DNA from: Lytechinus variegatus
Lineage: Eukaryota; Echinodermata; Echinoidea; Temnopleuroida; Toxopneustidae
Length of the DNA: 64,000 bases
Direction: 5' to 3'
NCBI RefSeq assembly: GCF_018143015.1
Contig: NC_054758.1
Coordinates: 7,177,501-7,241,500 of the forward strand
The position numbers and the translations under genes are program-made. Shown here piece by piece: positions 11,690 to 22,192 of the stretch. Position 1 is the stretch's first letter; each line of letters starts with the position of its first letter. The notes beneath the pieces are model-generated. The model was not told the origin of the DNA, made no database searches, and worked only from the letters and a program-made list of their open reading frames with translations.

Positions 11690-13000
11690 AATTATCATAT
11701 TGATTCATGAGTTTGTAATAGCACCCATTTGATGAATTTTTTATATCTACCATGGATTTTAGACAAAATGGAAAACTAAATATCCTTGTTATTTGTTGAA
11801 TGTATTATCTGACCCTTTATACCACCATGTAGACATCCAAATTATTCCTCACATATTAATATTGTATGAACTCTGATCATTATTAATGAGTTTTAGGAAT
11901 CATTTTAGATGCCATTTTGAAAACTTTCTTGGATTTTTAGGCAAAATGGACAAGTGCATATCTTTGTAACTAGTCGAAAGTATCACTATAATCATGAAAC
12001 CATTGAGTGGACACCAAAATCATATGTCCTTGGTGAATTTTAAATGAACTATGTCCATTTTTAAGTAACATCATTCACTTTAGACTCAGATTTCTTCACG
12101 CCATCTTGAATTTTCCGACATAGACCAATGACTGTCCTTGTTATGATATGATAATATTAATAATATAGGTATATTTACCTAGGGAAGCCACTTCAGTTCT
12201 AAAAACTGTTCTCCCAGCGGGCCTTGCCATTATTATTACCCCTGCCTTAGATGGGCTGCCTAGGCGCTGTAGCATTCAAGGAATTTCTTCGCGCATTCAG
12301 GGAATTTCTTCCTACCGGGTACCCATTTACCTCACCTGGGTTGAGTGCAGCACAATGTTGATAAATTTCTTGCAGAATGAAACTATGCCATGGCTGGGAT
12401 TCGAACCCACGACCCTTTCAAAGTCAAAAGACCAATCCACTGGGCCATAACACTCGAACGGTTGTAACTAATTTTCTGACTTTAAAAAATCATGGTTTAG
12501 ACATCAAACCATATTATTGATGGATATTACATGTCCACTTGTAATTAACAGTGGCTATTTTATACTCTATTGTTTAACATACTCGACTAACGACTCTCCT
12601 TGTAACTTATTCTAATGTATCATTAAACTCACTTTTCAATGGTAGTCACACACATTCATATTTCCGGATATTGAACAAACTATATCGGTTTTTCAAGCAG
12701 CAACAGCAATTTCAAACTCCATTTTTGGAAGCCATCTTGGATTTTTTAACATACCGGACCAACGACTGTCCCGGTATGTTGAGTCCAAGATGGCCTCCAA
12801 AAGTTAAATAAATAAAAAAAGGAAACGGTATTCTTGTCCCAATTTTGATCGTTGAAACCATGGTCTAGACACCGATTCCATCTATCTCAGGTATATGAAA
12901 TGTGCTATGTCCATTTAAAGTATCAACAGCCATTTTAAACTCCATTTTTAGAAGCCATCTTGGATTTCTGGGTCCTTGTAACTTTTCCCGATATACTTCT
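11690..13000 (+). repeat. Degenerate ~240-bp tandem repeats, interrupted by a SINE
   Basis: Recurring blocks are GCCATCTTGGATTTTT, CCTTGTAACT, AAACCAT..AGACACC and GTGCTATGTCCATTTAAAG. The SINE at 12,165-12,460 lies between CCTTGTTATGAT and GGTTGTAACTAATTTT, inside a unit. Confidence 0.6.
12165..12460 (-). mobile_element. tRNA-derived SINE, copy 2
   Basis: Same family as copy 1, with an intact B box GGTTCGAATCC and the shared body. It is inserted within the degenerate tandem repeats of 11.7-13.0 kb and splits one unit. The far end is AT-rich with ATTATTATT. Confidence 0.75.
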
Positions 13001-13857
13001 TCACCCTTAAAAATCTTTGAATAGAAACCAAATTTAAGTTACAAAAAAAAAGAATCCAGGATTTTTTATTCTAGCCTAAGGCAGATATTTTGCCCCCCCC
13101 CCGGGGGGGGGGGGTAGAATCAAACAAATGAGATGCCCATACTATGAATCGGCATTGGAAATAATTGCTCTTGAAAATGTGTCAGCTTTCAAATTTATTG
13201 ATAAAATTACAGTGCCTAGAATTTGATTTTTTTTAGGGAAGTGCTTATCATAAGTTATGGCGCCCTCTAGTGTTGTAGTAAGGTTTTCACTGCATAAAAT
13301 CCTGAAATGGGGATGATTTTTACATCAATTGACCAAAAATAATGATATACATTACATGTAATATATTCCTCTGTTGTTGGATTGTATAAAAAGACATTTT
13401 CATTTCATTTTGTAATCCTTTTGTCCTACTTTTAGTGCCAAAAAAGGGAAAAAAAATATTTTGGGGGCAATATTTTACAATTTTGGGGCATTTTCCGTAA
13501 AGTCCGCCCCCATATGGTAAAATTAAAAAAAAACATTGACATCACAACATCATCAAATATTCATTCTCATACACCTCAGACAACTTGAAAATATAATTGG
13601 TGAAGAAAAGTGAGAAATAAGGTTGAAAACAATGGATTATCCTATTGGGCTTTGTACAGGCCAATATGGCGCCAAAAAGGACCCCCCACAAAGGGAATGA
13701 GGGGTCTGAAAATTTGAACCCCATCGTTTTTGGCCTAAGGGGACCCTATTGAAGCCAAAACAACCAAAAAATCAATTTTGGCACGCTAGTCCTACGGGAG
13801 CTGTGTCAGTGACATACCGTACCACACTATTGCTGCTGATTAATGATGCTTGTTCAA

Positions 13858-14022
13858 GTTGTGGTGGTGGTGGTGATGGTGTTGGCGGTGCCGGTGGTGA
13901 TGATGATGATGATGATGATGGTGGTGATGATGATGGTGATGATGATGGTAGTGGTGGTGATGATGATGGTGGTGATGATGATGGTGGTGGCGATGATGAT
14001 GATTGTGGTGGTGATGATGATT
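13858..14022 (+). repeat. GGTGAT / GAT microsatellite
   Basis: Imperfect TGATGG and GATGAT repeats. The Asp/Gly and Met/Val ORFs over it are composition artefacts. Confidence 0.9.
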
Positions 14023-14521
14023 ATTGTGTTCCTACAACACATTTCATTCTTCATCAAACCATCCTTTTATTCTGTCATTTTATCATGCTATTAATTCATG
14101 CCTCATTATCTCAACTACTGTTTCCATCTCCGTTCATAAGCTCACTATCATCATGTTTTCACCCCCAGACCAGTTGTGTAAATATTGACCATGCTGTATT
14201 ACCCCCACCATGAACAACCCCTTGTTCAACTCCATCTATTTATACTTTCCTTCTCACTTTGCCTTCCTCAGAATATTATGTAACTATTCTTGTTCTTATT
14301 ATTATTCATTCATTTATTTATTTTCAGATAAGTCGAATACAGAGGTGGGCCTACATGTACTTCTTTACTGATAGAGAGGCGCTGTACTTCTTATAACCAC
14401 GAGCCTTAACCCCCTTGAACTCTCCTTTATCTGAGAGGTTTGGTAACGTCAGCATAGACACTGCAACCGGAACGGTCGATAGGAGTAGTGTGTATATTTT
14501 ACTTAATGCAGTCTGATAGAT

Positions 14522-15280
14522 ATGGATCTTCAATACGATATGCTGAATTTTGCTCATTCTGGAGCCAAGAAAAAAATTCCTGGTCAGAAGTTTGCTGGAG
14601 GTACTAAAGATCTGAATCACAACGTGCCGGTAGCTCTACCAAGAGCTGCAGTCTCACGCACAAAGGTAAGCCAATGTGCCATTCTTCCACCAGCACCCGG
14701 TAATCCTGGAAACATGAAGCCAAGCCAATCTGTTTGCGATCTTCTGGATGGAGATCAGCTAGATTCTATTGCCAAAGGGCTTAGGAACAATGAAAGGCTT
14801 CCAAAAATGAAGAAAGGTGTCAATATCGCAGGACGACAACTCGGAAAGGTCAGGCCCAAAAGGAGACGGAAGGACAGCAGGGAGTCTGCGAATGACGTCC
14901 CGCCGGTGACAGTTGCGTCGCGCAAGAAGACGAGAAGGTCTGGTAAAATACAGCGCAGTAACCAGAGAGCTGAGGATGTCGGTTCTTCCGACCGAGCACC
15001 ATCACATCGTCAAGGTCATCAAGAGAAAAGGCGGCGCCGAAGACGAAGAAAGCGCCCTCACCCCGAACCACCTCCACCGGAAGGTCAGATCCGTCGGAAC
15101 GAACAGCTTCATATTCTGGCAACAAACCCTTGTCGCTCAGACCGTCTGATTGAGCACAAGAAGGCCGTTGAGAAACAATTTGGTAGCCATAGCACACAGC
15201 TCACAGAGCCTCAGATGAAGATTCGAAAGAGGAGACGTTCGAACAGCGTCAAGGACCCCCAGATGGACTTTGATCTCTGA
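14522..15280 (+). CDS. Basic 252-residue protein related to the helicase C-terminal tail
   Basis: Intact ORF starting MDLQYDMLNF. It is highly basic, with an Arg run at about 169-178 and a Pro stretch at 183-186. It shares blocks in the same order with the tail of the helicase gene at 51,267-53,171: IAKGLRNNER (83-92), GRQLGKVRP (104-112), LATNP (199-203) and a C-terminal VKDPQMDFDL. An AATAAA lies at 15395-15400, about 115 nt after the stop. The in-frame stop TAA at 14504 and an acceptor-like AATGCAG at 14505-14511 leave open whether this is a single-exon gene or the last exon of a duplicated copy; I see no helicase exons upstream. The base composition is more GC-rich than its surroundings, which supports real coding. 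Its function is unknown. Confidence 0.6.
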   Translation: MDLQYDMLNFAHSGAKKKIPGQKFAGGTKDLNHNVPVALPRAAVSRTKVSQCAILPPAPGNPGNMKPSQSVCDLLDGDQLDSIAKGLRNNERLPKMKKGVNIAGRQLGKVRPKRRRKDSRESANDVPPVTVASRKKTRRSGKIQRSNQRAEDVGSSDRAPSHRQGHQEKRRRRRRRKRPHPEPPPPEGQIRRNEQLHILATNPCRSDRLIEHKKAVEKQFGSHSTQLTEPQMKIRKRRRSNSVKDPQMDFDL

Positions 15281-15394
15281 AAAATGGTAGCCTTTTCCCG
15301 ATAAGAATACTGTTTCAGTATAAAGTGAACTTTTCCAATGAATGATGTGTTCATGTTAAACTGCATATACACTGTTCGAAAATTTATCCTTAAA

Positions 15395-15400
15395 AATAAA
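15395..15400 (+). promoter_or_regulatory. Candidate polyadenylation signal
   Basis: AATAAA about 115 nt after the stop of the ORF at 14,522-15,280. It lies close to the edge of an interspersed repeat starting near 15,412, so it may belong to either. Confidence 0.35.
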
Positions 15401-15411
15401 GAAGTTCCAGC

Positions 15412-15655
15412 CGCATAGTCTCGAGAACACCTGTAAATACCAGATTGCGTAATCTTGCATTATATCATGTAAAATTACAGGAAATTGGTGTATGGAACGT
15501 TACAAATTTCCTTAAATAAAACAGCATTTTCCCCTTTTTCAAACAGACCTGTTCTGTTAAATTGTAGAAAAATCCCTGTTTTATGAATTTACAGACTGAT
15601 TCTGTTTTTTCTTTCTGCAAAATCTTGTTTTTTCTGTAAAATCATGCTTTTTTAA
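15412..15655 (-). repeat. Interspersed repeat, copy 2 (inverted)
   Basis: Inverse of 1,060-1,335. It begins directly downstream of the ORF at 14,522-15,280 and may supply its 3' end. Confidence 0.65.
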
Positions 15656-15699
15656 GTGTAGGACCGGGGTCCGTCATATTGAGCGTTGTGTTCCAGTTT

Positions 15700-16115
15700 A
15701 AGGCAACCGCACACACCTTACGACGTGGCTCACGATGCGATTTCTGAGCGAATCGCAATTTGCTCTTTTTCAAAATTAGAATGCAAATAATTATTTTATT
15801 TGAGGTTCATATTAATTTAAATGATGTTAATATGACAATATTGGATGATTGAAAGCATTTATTTTGGAGTAAAGGCCAAATTAGTTTTAAATCGCAGCCA
15901 ATCAATTGATTGCTATGATGTCACTACGACAAGATATTACATTCGCTTTGATTGATAAAGCTGATAGCATTATAGTCACAGATTTGAACATAGGTATTCG
16001 CATGATGATTTAAAACACAGTAAGATATTCCATGTCTCAATACTAGCATCTGATTCTACTAGGTTTTATTCCAAAATCGGATCGCAGACCAATCGTAAGG
16101 TGTGCGGTTGCCCTT
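15700..16115. mobile_element. MITE, about 415 bp, ends AAGGCAACCGCACACACCTT
   Basis: The 5' end AAGGCAACCGCACACACCTT and the inverse at the 3' end (AAGGTGTGCGGTTGCCCTT) form long terminal inverted repeats. A diverged copy in opposite orientation lies at about 17,710-18,215. No coding. Confidence 0.78.
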
Positions 16116-17261
16116 ATAGATATCTACTGAAATCTGTGTCTCATATTGTTTGTGATAAACCTAATATTTAAAGTATTTCATTCCTAGATGTTCGATTTCT
16201 GATATTACGGTGCGTGTTGTAAATAGTTGTATGTGCACATTTACGTCTTAAGCTGATAGGCCAATTTGTATAAATGGAAATTGGTATTATTGTTAAATTT
16301 GAAGTAGAATTGATAAATTTATTAGGTGAAATTCAGAATTTTACTGAAAGTCGGGATCCCTACTAAATCGGAATGAATTCGATTTTCTCACTTATCGTTG
16401 TCAAGCTAATTTCCAAACCTTGAAACTTCAGTTTATAATATTCGTAATAGTACCTTCTGACATGCAACCTATTCAGAATCGAAATGATAAGTGTTCCAAG
16501 TTCCCAACTTCCCACTGTTCTGTATGTAGAAGAATTTCTTTAGAAACAAGTAAAACGTTGCCGATAGATATGGCGCTGAATGTCTTCAACTGATAAACTT
16601 CAAAACATTAAATATACATGTGTGTAAGATTTGCATGTATTATTGACCAACAAAATTCACTTTCTTGAACCTTTTTATATTCTTTTTTACTTACCTAGCA
16701 GTTTGTTAGACATGCGGACTTTTCTTTTTTTCAGGAAAATATATTTAGTTTTAAATTTACAACTCGGAAAAGCGAAATCAGTAACATATGTATGCCCTGT
16801 GCATTTCGTTTCATTACTTTCAAATAATTATCTGGTTATTGTTATTTTCTGGATAAAACATTTGCAGTAATCGTCATGAAGGAATGACATATGTTCTTTT
16901 TTTCTTCTTTAATATATATCATGTTTATTTTACGTTTAGTATTTGACGCGCTATATCATCAAACGTATGTTAGTTTGTTGTTTCAAATACAATTGCATGT
17001 GTGCAGTTCATGAATCGAAATGATTATTATTTTGTTCAATTTCTTTTAGTTATGACATCGATTTATGTCACGTTCTTTTGTAATTGTTATTATTTATTTT
17101 ACATTTTCAGCGGTCGCAGAACAATTATGAAAGTTGGGGGCACTGACCATGACAAAAATCGCAAATCAGATGGTAATTTTTACGATTTTGTATACGGTTT
17201 TGGAATATTTCGCCCCCCCCCCCATTCCGCAGCTCCTAATTTTCAGGTGTTTTTTTTAATA

Positions 17262-17395
17262 TGCATTTAAATAATATGGATATTTAAAGATAATACTTTC
17301 TGTCTGAAACGTATTTATTTCTCTTCAGATGTTTTTTGTCGTGCTTTTAAATAATATGGATATTTAAAGATAATACTTCTTGTCTGAAACGCATT
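17262..17395 (+). repeat. Tandem duplication, unit about 80 bp
   Basis: AAATAATATGGATATTTAAA followed by GATAATACTT and CTGTCTGAAACG-like sequence occurs twice in direct orientation. Confidence 0.8.
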
Positions 17396-17508
17396 CAGTC
17401 CCGTTTAATTGAGAACGGTTAAAAGAAATGATACAGTTGGGGTGTTTTTTCCCCCTCTTCGCTGTTTTACCTAACGTGATTTTAGATCATATTTTATACA
17501 AATATTAG

Positions 17509-17582
17509 TCCCAATCTCTAATCAGCGCCAAACCACTCATCACAGTGGTGATGAGTGGTTTGGCGCTGATTAGAGATTGGGA
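17509..17582. repeat. Perfect hairpin: 35-bp stem, 4-nt loop
   Basis: The left arm 17509-17543 and right arm 17548-17582 are exact inverses, with loop AGTG. The arm includes CAGCGCCAAACCACTCATCA. It is not at a MITE-type boundary that I recognise. Confidence 0.92.
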
Positions 17583-17709
17583 GACATGTGCCCTCTATGT
17601 TAGCTTTCGGGAAAGGGCACTTCCAAACAACAAGGTCCAAACTGGACTTTACAAATACATGTATGAGTGTGTTTATAAAGAACATGGATTTTTTTTAAAA
17701 TTTCATTTG

Positions 17710-18215
17710 TGTGCAGCTACCGTCACACCAACGAAACCGACTCCAAACGGACCGATTTTATGTTATTGTAATCGATGTACGGACCACACCTGACGATTGG
17801 TCCGCGACCCGATTTTGGAACAAAACGTAGTCGAATTTGATGCTTATATTGAGACATGGAATATGATCGTACTGTGACCAAATGTTCTAAATCATCGTAC
17901 GAATACCTATGTTCAAATCAGTGACTATGCTATCATCCTTATGAGAATAAAATCGGATTTAATTAATATCTACATGTAGTCGTAATGACGTCACAGCAAT
18001 CATACGATCGACTACGATTTGAAACTTCTTACCCTCTGCTCAAATATAAGGTTTTAATCATCCAAATTTGATATATTCCTATAGAGTTAATTTGGGCAAA
18101 ATAATTTTAAAAAAAGTAATGATAATTCCCATTTTCAGAAAATAAGCAGAAATTCAATTTGTTCCGAAATCGGATCGTGGACCAGTCGTAAAGTGTGTGA
18201 TTGTCTTCGTAGATT
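17710..18215. mobile_element. Diverged inverted copy of the 15.7 kb MITE
   Basis: Internal segments such as TTGAGACATGGAATAT and GAATACCTATGTTCAAATC are the inverse of segments in 15700-16115. The ends are eroded. Confidence 0.6.
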
Positions 18216-18234
18216 TTGTTGGTCTCGAGTCGGT

Positions 18235-19080
18235 ATCACTGTGTGACTGTCACATTGAAGTGTCTCAGATTCAATTTCAAAGTTACTGTATATAATTATG
18301 CTATGTATGTTTTTTTAATTGTATAAATATATGTTTATGAAGAAAAATGTACATGTGGTTTGACTGTGACATTGGTGTGTCTCAGATTCTATTTCAAAGT
18401 TATTATACATACATGTATGCTGTGTTTTAAAATGTATCTAGGCCTAGAGTAGTGACTGTGACATCGATATGCCTCAGATTCAATCTCAAAGTTATTGAAA
18501 ATAATTATGCTATGTATGTTTTTTTAATTGTATAAATCTATGTTTATGGAGAAAAATATACATGTGGTTTGACTGTGACATTGGTGTGTCTCAGATTTTA
18601 TTTTCAACTTATTATACATACATGTAGTGTGTTTTTAAAATGTATAGATCAAGTGGTGTGACTGTTTCATTGATGTGCTTTGGATTCCATTTCAAAGTTA
18701 TTGTACATAATTATGCTGTGTGCGTTTTTTTTATATAGTACTAGTATGATCTATGTTTATGAAGGAAAATGTACATGTCGTGTGACTGAATACATTGATA
18801 TGCCTCAGATTCCGTTTCAAAGTTTTTATACAAAATGTTTTTTTTAAAGAGTATAGATCAAGTGGTGTGACTGACATTGATGTGCATCAGATTCCATTTC
18901 AAAGTATATACATTTATGCTGTGTGTGTTTTTAAAAATGTTTATGAAGAAAAATATACATGTGGTGTGACTGTGAAATCGATGTGCCTCATATTCTATTT
19001 CAAAGTTTTTATACATATGTTGTGTAAATTGTGTTTTTAAGATGTATAGATAAATGTTTATGAAAAAAATGTACATGCGT
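18235..19080 (+). repeat. Minisatellite, about 8 units of roughly 100-120 bp
   Basis: Each unit carries TGTGACTGTGACATTG, TCAGATTCTATTTCAAAG, TTATACATA and ATGTTTATGAAGAAAAATGT blocks. Unit lengths vary and units differ by substitutions. Confidence 0.82.
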
Positions 19081-19084
19081 TCAA

Positions 19085-22060
19085 TCTATTAAAACCATTT
19101 TATATGCAGATTAGTTGGTCATTTTTTGTGCTCATGTTTAATTTGTAGGTTGGTCATCACTCCCAAAAATCCCCCCCCCCCCCCTCGTTCCCTCTAGATA
19201 CGCTTTCTATTTTTTGAAGACCAAGGCATTCAAAGTGGCAAGCTGCTGGATGGGATAGATTGAGGGTCCTTGGGACAGATCTTGTCGACCTGTAACACAA
19301 CAATATGCAATCATTCACAGAATGACGAAAGTCAGTCGGGGTTAATGTATAATTGCAATTTGTTCACAAGACTGACAAACCTTCGGGCGTCTATACAAAG
19401 GGGAGTTTTATAGTCATCGAAAAGGCAAATTAAGGGGTCCTTTTCACAAAATGTATTTCTTTTCATGATTTTTTGACGCCCAATATAAAACAATCATGCA
19501 TTTCAATGGGACATCCCACTTCCTGAAATTGAATTTCAATCCAATTCTTTTGTTTCTACAATTAAAATTTAGTAGAAAAAGATAATTATTTCAAATCCTG
19601 ATAAAACGGGTATCTATTTTAGGGAAGTGTTTTTATTTTTTTAATCCCCATTTCGGTATTAAAATCACTCAATAGTCATGAAATTGTCGTCCTTTGTTTT
19701 GATTTAGGTACTATCATTGGCAGATCCAGGGCATGGGATAGGGCGCATCCCAGGGGCCGCAGAAGCAGGGGGGGAGCGAAGGCCCCGCCCCCTCCCCACT
19801 TTTTTTTCAAACCGTGTACAAAAACGTAAAAATGACCATATGATAGTGATTTTTTGCATGGTCAGCCCCCCTACCCCATTTTAAAAATCGTTCCGCGGCC
19901 CCTGCATCCGGATCGTGCACCCCCCCCCATTTTCATAATCTATATTTGTAATGTAAATATGCCGTTTTTACCGAAGTGTGCCCCCCCCCCCCCCTTTGAA
20001 AGTGAGGAATTTTTTTTTGCTTGCCAAATATTCCGCGGCCTTTTTTATTGCTCGTCAGATTTTCATCGGGAAAATGTGCCCCCCCCCCTTGAAAATCCCG
20101 AATACGCCCCTGCGTACAATTGGTCTGGCTGTTACTATGGTCACTGTTAGTTAATATCATACAAATATTCGATAAGTTCTTTCATGAAACGTTGCACTAA
20201 ATGAATGTGTAGAAAATGAAACATCACCAAGAGGGGGCCGGTGCTAAAATTAATTGGTAGAATGGCCAAACTTTAATTTTCAGAAAGAAATTGTAAAAAA
20301 TGTTTGAATCGAGCTATCGGTAAGATGGGGTCACAGTGGAAGACATGAAAATGGGGAACCTGTTCATCGGAGGCAATGATAAATAACGGTTTGATGCAAA
20401 AATTAATGTTCATTTTTTATCCCCAACATAACTTATGTAATATTATTGACATATCTCTACCAAAATTCACGATAATTTCTATTGATGTCATCAGGTGGGG
20501 GGGGGGCACCGGCAAAAGTTATAGGGGAAAGAATTGACATGGAAAGGAAAATAATTGGTGGTACTTTTTGACAATTAGTGCCCTCAAGCCCCGCCCCCCC
20601 TCCCCGGTCTATACCGTGTGCTGTATCTAGTGCCAGTGTGTGTGTACACATACCTTCGATCCTATCAAATTAATTTTTCATTAAAGAATATTGAGAGATA
20701 TTGACCCCCGGTATTGACCGCGCGGTTGAGGAAAAAAACAACTTTTGTAATTTTATTTCCGATTGTAAGACATAACTATAAGGATAAACTCTATCAGGAT
20801 GATATAACTAGTTTATTATCATTACATGTTTTTACATTTTATTTCCACCTTGAAGCCTCGGAGGGGGGGGGGGTGATTTCCCACTGCCTCCCCTATCTTA
20901 GTTAGGGATGCACCCCCTTCCCCGTGGTCTTTGCATATTCATGTGATGTACTACAATTTACATGCCTATAACGTTGGATTTTCTCTAACATTTTATCCCG
21001 GGATTTTATCCGCTGGGACCGGGACTGGAAGATCTATGAGTGTTTTATTTTATGAGTTTTCATGACCATCACATCAACAACAAACGAAATTAAAAGAATC
21101 ACTAATAACTGAATAATATTTACTTGCAATAATTATCTCGTTTCCACCCCCCCCCCCCCCTCGCCGAAGTTAACCCCCCCCCCCCCCTTCTTCGATCTCA
21201 TGAAAAGACTGGTAAATACCCCTTCTGTTTAACATGACTACGAAAGGCACGTAGCTGCCGACAATCATTTCCATGATTTCTGTACCACAGTCTAAATTGC
21301 GGAAGTAATCTGCTGACTACCGCATCGACACAGCTTCAGTGGGCGTTGAAAGCTACACCGTTTACAAGGTGAAATGTTATTTCTCTGTTGTTGAATTGCT
21401 TTATAAATATTCGATACGATATCCTGTTGTATTTTGCAGTTATTTACGATGAAATATTTTTCACTGTGTGTGTTTTGAACGAGTAGAATGATATTAGAAG
21501 TGCAGGTACGTACTTCCTCATTACACAAAAAATAGTACGTGGGACTGCAATATAGAGTCTGCTATGAAACAGATCAATTTAAACAATTTTGTTGGAGGTC
21601 TAAATGTTTATTTACTTGTTATACCTAGTTATTTTGGCGGTAGTAGACCGATTCGTCATATTGGTCGCCTGTAAACATACGACTAGCCTACGAGAGTAGA
21701 GACTAGACAGTAGACTAGTGCCTAGTGGACTGATCTTTCTTCATGTTCTTGTCTGATGATGTGATGATCGTCCGTCTTTTTCATCACGATATGCACGGAA
21801 GTAACTTAGGCCTAGATTCTAGTCTTTATAAGGCTCTGTGTCAAAGTTTGTAAACAAAGATGGATTTCCCTAGGGTTGGGATGGCTGTTGCAAAAGGAAC
21901 TCTTTTCAAATATTGAATGATCACATCCTTTTTATTCTGTTTTTCTTCTAGTTCTGTAGGTTTTGTGCATTTAAATAAATCATTTTTAACTCATTTTTCT
22001 GTTATTTCATAATCATTGATTTCTTCAATTAATTCTTCTTCATCTTTTTATTTCTTCCTA
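19085..22060. other. No gene; region upstream of cortactin coding exon 1
   Basis: 19,700-20,130 is a set of C/G-run-rich repeat fragments with TTCCGCGGCC repeated. 20,450-21,200 has more of the same. 21,240-22,060 is non-repetitive and should contain the cortactin promoter and any 5' non-coding exon; a TTTATAAG at about 21,824 is the only TATA-like site and is weak evidence. Confidence 0.45.
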
Positions 22061-22111
22061 GCTCTTCTAAATAAAAGAAAAGGTTAAGAGAAAATTTGGA
22101 ACTGACCCAAG

Positions 22112-22192
22112 ATGTGGAGGTCTCAAGTAGGAAGCAATGTGAATGTTGCACAGGAAGAGGATGACGATTGGGAAACCGATCCAGATTTTGTG
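22112..22192 (+). CDS. CTTN: Cortactin coding exon 1 (N-terminal acidic, Arp2/3-binding)
   Basis: Residues 1-27. It starts MWRSQ and carries [12 protein letters not shown]; the DDW at residues 18-20 is the Arp2/3-binding signature of the family. The donor GTGAGT follows at 22193, phase 0. About 50 nt of 5' leader precede the ATG down to the acceptor AG at 22060-22061. Confidence 0.93.

Noticed and set aside
13749..14213. Asp/Gly-rich ORF
   Set aside because: It is a translated GAT/GGT microsatellite.
18235..19080. CRISPR-like regularly spaced repeats
   Set aside because: Units are degenerate, spacers are part of the unit, and the DNA is eukaryotic.
21824..21831. TTTATAAG as cortactin TATA box
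   Set aside because: A single weak match in AT-rich DNA with no identifiable first exon; mentioned only as a candidate in the region entry.
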